Shown: positions 60,867 through 64,000 of the stretch, in pieces
How the letters are laid out: each line of letters starts with the position of its first letter
Position numbering within the stretch: position 1 is the first letter of the stretch
From: Terriglobus albidus
Lineage (GTDB): Bacteria > Acidobacteriota > Terriglobia > Terriglobales > Acidobacteriaceae
Assembly: GCF_025685425.1 (NCBI RefSeq)
Contig: NZ_JAGTAS010000026.1
Span: forward strand, 62,001 to 126,000
Direction: 5' to 3'
Length of the DNA: 64,000 nt
The notes under the pieces: generated by a model
The model's database searches: none
The model's input: only the letters and a program-made list of their open reading frames with translations
Told to the model about the DNA's origin: nothing
Made by a program: the position numbers and the translations under genes

Positions 60867-61742
60867 TCAGCGCTCTTCTCGCGTCTCTGGTAACTTCATC
60901 GCGAGCAGCGCTGCAGGATTCAAATTCTCACCACCCCAGCGAAGCGACACGTGCAGGTGTGGTCCTGTGACGCGTCCTGTCGCTCCGGAGAGGCCGAGTA
61001 GCTGGCCTTTCTTCACCATCTCGCCTGCCTTCACCTGTAAGCGCGAGAAGTGCATGTAGATGCTGAAGAGCTGATTGCCATGATCGATGATGACGCAGTT
61101 GCCTTCAAGAAACATGCGCCGCGCCAGCACGACCCGGCCCGAGTTCAGCGCATGGACAGCAGTTCCGGGACGTGCGGGAAAGTCTGATCCGCGATGGATG
61201 CTGACCTTCTTCCCGTTGAAGATCCGGTTGTCGCCGAAGTTGTCGAAGACCCTGGAGGCAACCGGCGCCGCAAAACTGCCGGACCATAATGGCTGCGAGA
61301 CAGAGCTTGCAAAGGCGCGCTTCTTCGCGGCTGCATCGCGCTCCATCTGCCGCTGCGCCGCAGGGCTGGGGGCGATGAAGGCCTTCGCCACAGAGAGCGT
61401 GCTGGAGTGAAAGTTCGCCGCGGTTATCTGTATCTCCTGCGTTGTGTTCAACGGTGCACCACCTGCATAGATTCCGCCGATCGATATGGGATAGGACGTT
61501 GGCTCCTGTTCGACATCGGCTCCGGCGAGGGCGTACCAGATGCGTCTGTCGTTTGCGGGAAAGAAGCCAACCTCTTTACCAAGCCATGTCGCCGTGATAT
61601 GCGTTGCGGGGCGATCGAGTGTGAGCGTGAATAGTACCGGCGATCCCTGTTCGATATGCTGCGGCTGCCAGGTAAGTGTCTGCGCATGGAGAGCCGAGGC
61701 AGCAAACAGAAGCAGAACGACGAGCAGCGGAAATCTAAGCAT
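60867..61742 (-). CDS. M23 family peptidase (LytM domain), secreted
   Basis: 291 residues from ATG 61742; Met five residues upstream is also possible. Signal peptide MLRFPLLVVLLLFAASALHA. An N-terminal beta domain (LTWQPQHIEQGSPVLFTLTL) precedes the LytM domain with the zinc motifs HRGSDFPARPG and GPHLHVSLRWGG. The family cuts peptidoglycan cross-links or activates amidases. The His-x-x-x-Asp and His-x-His ligands are intact, so it should be active. The last residues overlap a repeat unit. Confidence 0.9.
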   Translation of the reverse strand: MLRFPLLVVLLLFAASALHAQTLTWQPQHIEQGSPVLFTLTLDRPATHITATWLGKEVGFFPANDRRIWYALAGADVEQEPTSYPISIGGIYAGGAPLNTTQEIQITAANFHSSTLSVAKAFIAPSPAAQRQMERDAAAKKRAFASSVSQPLWSGSFAAPVASRVFDNFGDNRIFNGKKVSIHRGSDFPARPGTAVHALNSGRVVLARRMFLEGNCVIIDHGNQLFSIYMHFSRLQVKAGEMVKKGQLLGLSGATGRVTGPHLHVSLRWGGENLNPAALLAMKLPETREER

Positions 61743-61769
61743 GCCTCTACTGTGCAACGAGAGGATAAC

Positions 61770-63110
61770 CTACATCCACTCGCTTCCGTATTGCACCGGA
61801 ATCTGCGTAAAGGCGATGCGCGTCGGCGCGGAGTCGCGGGCCGACATCATGCCGGCAAGATGCACGGTGGTATGGCCATGTTTGAGGTTGATCTGATCGA
61901 TAGCCGAGGAGAGCTGCGAGCGGCGGTCCTGATCGGCAAAAAGTCCCGGGTTATGGTGAGACTCCGGCAGCAGGCGTCCGAGCGTGACGCCAACGAAGAA
62001 TGGTTTTTCAAAGTCAGGCCCCTGCGGCCGCTTCTGCCAGAGCTTTTGCAGGACTTCCAGCAGCGTGAGCGTATCCTGCGCATCCGGGAAGCGGGCTTCC
62101 ATTCCCCAGCCGGTATGCTTCAGGCCGGAGAAGTGTTGTTTTGACCGCAGTCGCTCTGCCTGTTCGCGATTCAACGCGAAGCGGATGTGCAGCGCCATGG
62201 AGCCGGCATAGAACTTCTCCATCCGCAGCCGCATGGCGGCTTTATGCAGAAGCTTGTGGGCCACCGCCCAGGAGCCGGGGATGGTGCGATGCTCGGGAGC
62301 AAGAACGTGAGAGTGGCCGAGAGACTTCTGGATCTCACTTGGCACGGGAGCGCCGTCGTCGCCGGTGACATGACCGCGCAGCCAGTGATAAAGGCGGTCT
62401 CCCCACACAGAGTCCCAGAGCTTATGCATCCCTGGGCGATCCAGCGCCAGGAGTTGCGGCATGGTTTGGATTCCCTGGGCCTTCAGGCGAGCCTCAGTGC
62501 GGGCACCCACGCCGGGAAGGTCACGCAGCTCCAGGTGTGCGATGGCGCGCGGCAACTGCGAGGGAAGCAGGCCTATCAGGCCATCGGGCTTTTGCATGTC
62601 GCTGGCGATCTTCGCCAGGTAGCGGTTCGGCGCCATGCCGATGGAGCAGCGCAGCATCTCGCCGACGTCTTGATAGATCGCCTGCTTGATGTTGTGGGCG
62701 ATGCGGCGCGCATTTTCCGGCAACTGTTCGCGTCCCATCAACTGGCAGACCATCTCATCAATGGAAGGCGTATGTGAGACAGGACATACGCGTTCGACCG
62801 CTTCTGCGATGGCATGGGAGAACCTCGCGTACTCGGTATGACTGCCTTCGACGAGGATGATGCCAGGGCACTTCTGCTTGGCCTCGCCAACGATGGTGCC
62901 TGTCTTGACGCCAAACTCTTTGGCTTCATAGCTGGCGGCGATGCAGGCAGTGGTATCGGAGTTGGTGGGAACAACGGCCAGCGGGCGGTTGCGGTACTCC
63001 GGATGAAGCTGCTGCTCGACCGAGGCGAAGAAGGAGTTGAGGTCGATGTGCAGAAAGACGAACCGGTCCTCCGGTATGCGGAACTCGCTGGATGGGGGCG
63101 CGGCCGTCAT
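61770..63110 (-). CDS. dinB: DNA polymerase IV (Y-family)
   Basis: 446 residues from ATG 63110; the frame is open to 63188, but the extension has no conserved residues. Y-family motifs: FVFLHIDLNSFFASVEQ with the first catalytic Asp, YEAKEFGVKTGTI, and SIDEMVCQL, where the second acidic pair is D-E. A helix-hairpin-helix (LRDLPGVGARTEARLKAQGI) and the little-finger domain follow. It copies damaged DNA with low fidelity. The tail (EWM end) lacks an obvious QxxLxLF clamp-binding motif. Confidence 0.9.
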   Translation of the reverse strand: MTAAPPSSEFRIPEDRFVFLHIDLNSFFASVEQQLHPEYRNRPLAVVPTNSDTTACIAASYEAKEFGVKTGTIVGEAKQKCPGIILVEGSHTEYARFSHAIAEAVERVCPVSHTPSIDEMVCQLMGREQLPENARRIAHNIKQAIYQDVGEMLRCSIGMAPNRYLAKIASDMQKPDGLIGLLPSQLPRAIAHLELRDLPGVGARTEARLKAQGIQTMPQLLALDRPGMHKLWDSVWGDRLYHWLRGHVTGDDGAPVPSEIQKSLGHSHVLAPEHRTIPGSWAVAHKLLHKAAMRLRMEKFYAGSMALHIRFALNREQAERLRSKQHFSGLKHTGWGMEARFPDAQDTLTLLEVLQKLWQKRPQGPDFEKPFFVGVTLGRLLPESHHNPGLFADQDRRSQLSSAIDQINLKHGHTTVHLAGMMSARDSAPTRIAFTQIPVQYGSEWM

Positions 63111-63172
63111 GGCAAACTGATTATATTCTCCTTTTCTTCGCTGGAATTGTGGATGCTTAAACATCAGACTCA

Positions 63173-63437
63173 AGGGTCTGTCATCCAATTCCCGCCGTCA
63201 GCGCCGGCAGCAGATTTTTTTGAGATCGAGGAGCGAGGAGAGAACTGTAGCTGATCTACTGGAACGACGAGGGACAACGAGATCGAGAAAATCTGCGCCG
63301 GCCCTTCGGGTTGCGGCGCAAATTCCCGTACTTCGTTGTCGGCCTCGGCAGTGGGAACGCCACAGCCTTCGGCCTCCGTCTCGTATGAACAAATTTGCGC
63401 TCGCAACGCTGACGACAGGAATTGGATGACAGACCCT
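63173..63437. repeat. Element with 31-bp inverted ends upstream of the cupin gene
   Basis: AGGGTCTGTCATCCAATTCC and the next 11 bases (63173-63203) match the inverse of 63407-63437 with two differences. The middle 203 bases are non-coding and hold a further inverted pair (GGCAGCAGATTTT near 63208 and AAAATCTGCGCCGGC near 63288). The right arm overlaps the first candidate start of the cupin gene. Confidence 0.65.
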
Positions 63438-63812
63438 AAGTCTATGAACGATTTTGGAACCGACCCGGCAAAGGTCATCAGCCGCCAAAGCGCGGAGCAC
63501 TATCTCTGGGGCAAGCAGTGCGACGGCTGGCATCTTGTAAAGCAGGATGGCCTGAGTGTGATTGAAGAGCGCATGCCTCCGGCCACGAGCGAGGTGCGGC
63601 ATCATCATGTGCGCTCGCGCCAGTTTGCTTACGTGCTGGAGGGTGAGTTGACGATGGAGGTCGAGCACCACGACTTCACGGTCCGCGCCGGAGAGGGGAT
63701 TGAGATCCATCCCGGGCAGAGCCATCAGGCGATGAATCGCAGCGGAGGGGATGTGCGCTTTCTGATGATCAGCCAGCCGCCCAGTCACGGTGATCGGATC
63801 GATGAGGTTTAG
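63426..63812 (+). CDS. Cupin domain protein
   Basis: 128 residues from ATG 63426; ATG 63444 would exclude the first six residues, which come from the inverted repeat. Single cupin barrel with the metal motif TSEVRHHHVRSRQFAYVLEG and the second motif EGIEIHPGQSHQAMN. Small cupins of this kind bind a metal and act as sugar or quercetin-type dioxygenases, isomerases or regulators; none can be chosen here. Divergent from dinB. Confidence 0.82.
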   Translation: MTDPKSMNDFGTDPAKVISRQSAEHYLWGKQCDGWHLVKQDGLSVIEERMPPATSEVRHHHVRSRQFAYVLEGELTMEVEHHDFTVRAGEGIEIHPGQSHQAMNRSGGDVRFLMISQPPSHGDRIDEV

Positions 63813-63922
63813 TTTTGCCGGCTCTTTTATCGCACTTTAGGTAAACAAGCGGACACAGGTGGGAAGTCCAACTCAAGGTGCGTCATCTTCTGGTGGAGGG
63901 TCGTGCGAAGATCGAGGGTACT

Positions 63923-63978
63923 GAACTGTCTCCAGACATCCCTTACAACCCCGTCATAAGGATGTCTGGAGACAGTTC
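63923..63978. repeat. 19-bp inverted repeat near the window end
   Basis: GAACTGTCTCCAGACATCC (63923-63941) and GGATGTCTGGAGACAGTTC (63960-63978) are perfect inverted arms; one bulge and three more pairs extend the stem. No T-run follows. From the cupin stop to 63922 nothing else is seen. It could be the end of an insertion sequence or a remnant of two ends. Confidence 0.6.
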
Positions 63979-64000
63979 GGTGTCCCAATAGGTTTTTGTC

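Overview
The window looks like a chromosomal segment of a soil Acidobacteriota (Terriglobia: Granulicella, Terriglobus or Edaphobacter type). That reading is an inference from gene content: PadR/ADOP permease pairs, very large Oar-like TonB-dependent receptors with an N-terminal carboxypeptidase-regulatory domain, many secreted plant-polysaccharide hydrolases, DUF885 and M2 peptidases, and several families of short intergenic repeats. No rRNA and one complete tRNA (tRNA-Val, GAC) are present.

Layout. 1-5221: two PadR/ADOP-permease modules plus a decayed third copy whose permease N-terminus runs into an alpha/beta-hydrolase relic. 5362-32070: a degenerate prophage in tRNA-Val(GAC), bounded by a 55-bp direct repeat that carries the 3' end of the tRNA. 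Its surviving parts are early-type genes (5582-8328), an HK97-type capsid gene, a tail-spike relic and the 3' half of a tyrosine integrase. 9598-28752: inside the capsid gene sits a 19.15-kb block that is not phage. It encodes a pectin/rhamnogalacturonan system: a DapA-type aldolase, a sugar-isomerase-like protein, an MFS transporter, GH51, a 1299-residue TonB receptor, PL22 oligogalacturonate lyase and a GH106-GH28-GH105 operon, together with an intact trmD. The two capsid halves rejoin in frame if the block is removed, and the 5 bases TTTCT occur at both junctions like a target-site duplication. No transposase is visible in the block. This is the main discovery of the window.

32103-64000: ordinary chromosome. 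It holds a CDP-alcohol phosphatidyltransferase, a PAS hybrid histidine kinase, and an isc iron-sulfur cluster set (iscR-iscS-iscU-iscA-hscB, then hscA-fdx) split by an AraC regulator and a VOC protein on the other strand. After that come a DUF885 peptidase, a cold-shock protein, a glycosyltransferase, dnaG, a class-III Sir2 deacylase divergent from a TrmJ-like methyltransferase with overlapping start codons, an S9 dipeptidyl peptidase, gluQ, an M2 metallopeptidase, a second TonB-type receptor, an M23 peptidase, DNA polymerase IV and a cupin.

How the inserted genes would work together (inference): the TonB receptor and periplasmic GH28, GH105, GH106, GH51 and PL22 enzymes cut pectin side chains and backbone. 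The MFS protein imports the uronates, and the isomerase-like protein and aldolase process them in the cytoplasm. A palindrome (ATTTGTCGACAAAT) on the aldolase promoter and a LacI-type palindrome (TGAAACGTTTCA) upstream of the receptor suggest two regulators that lie outside the window.
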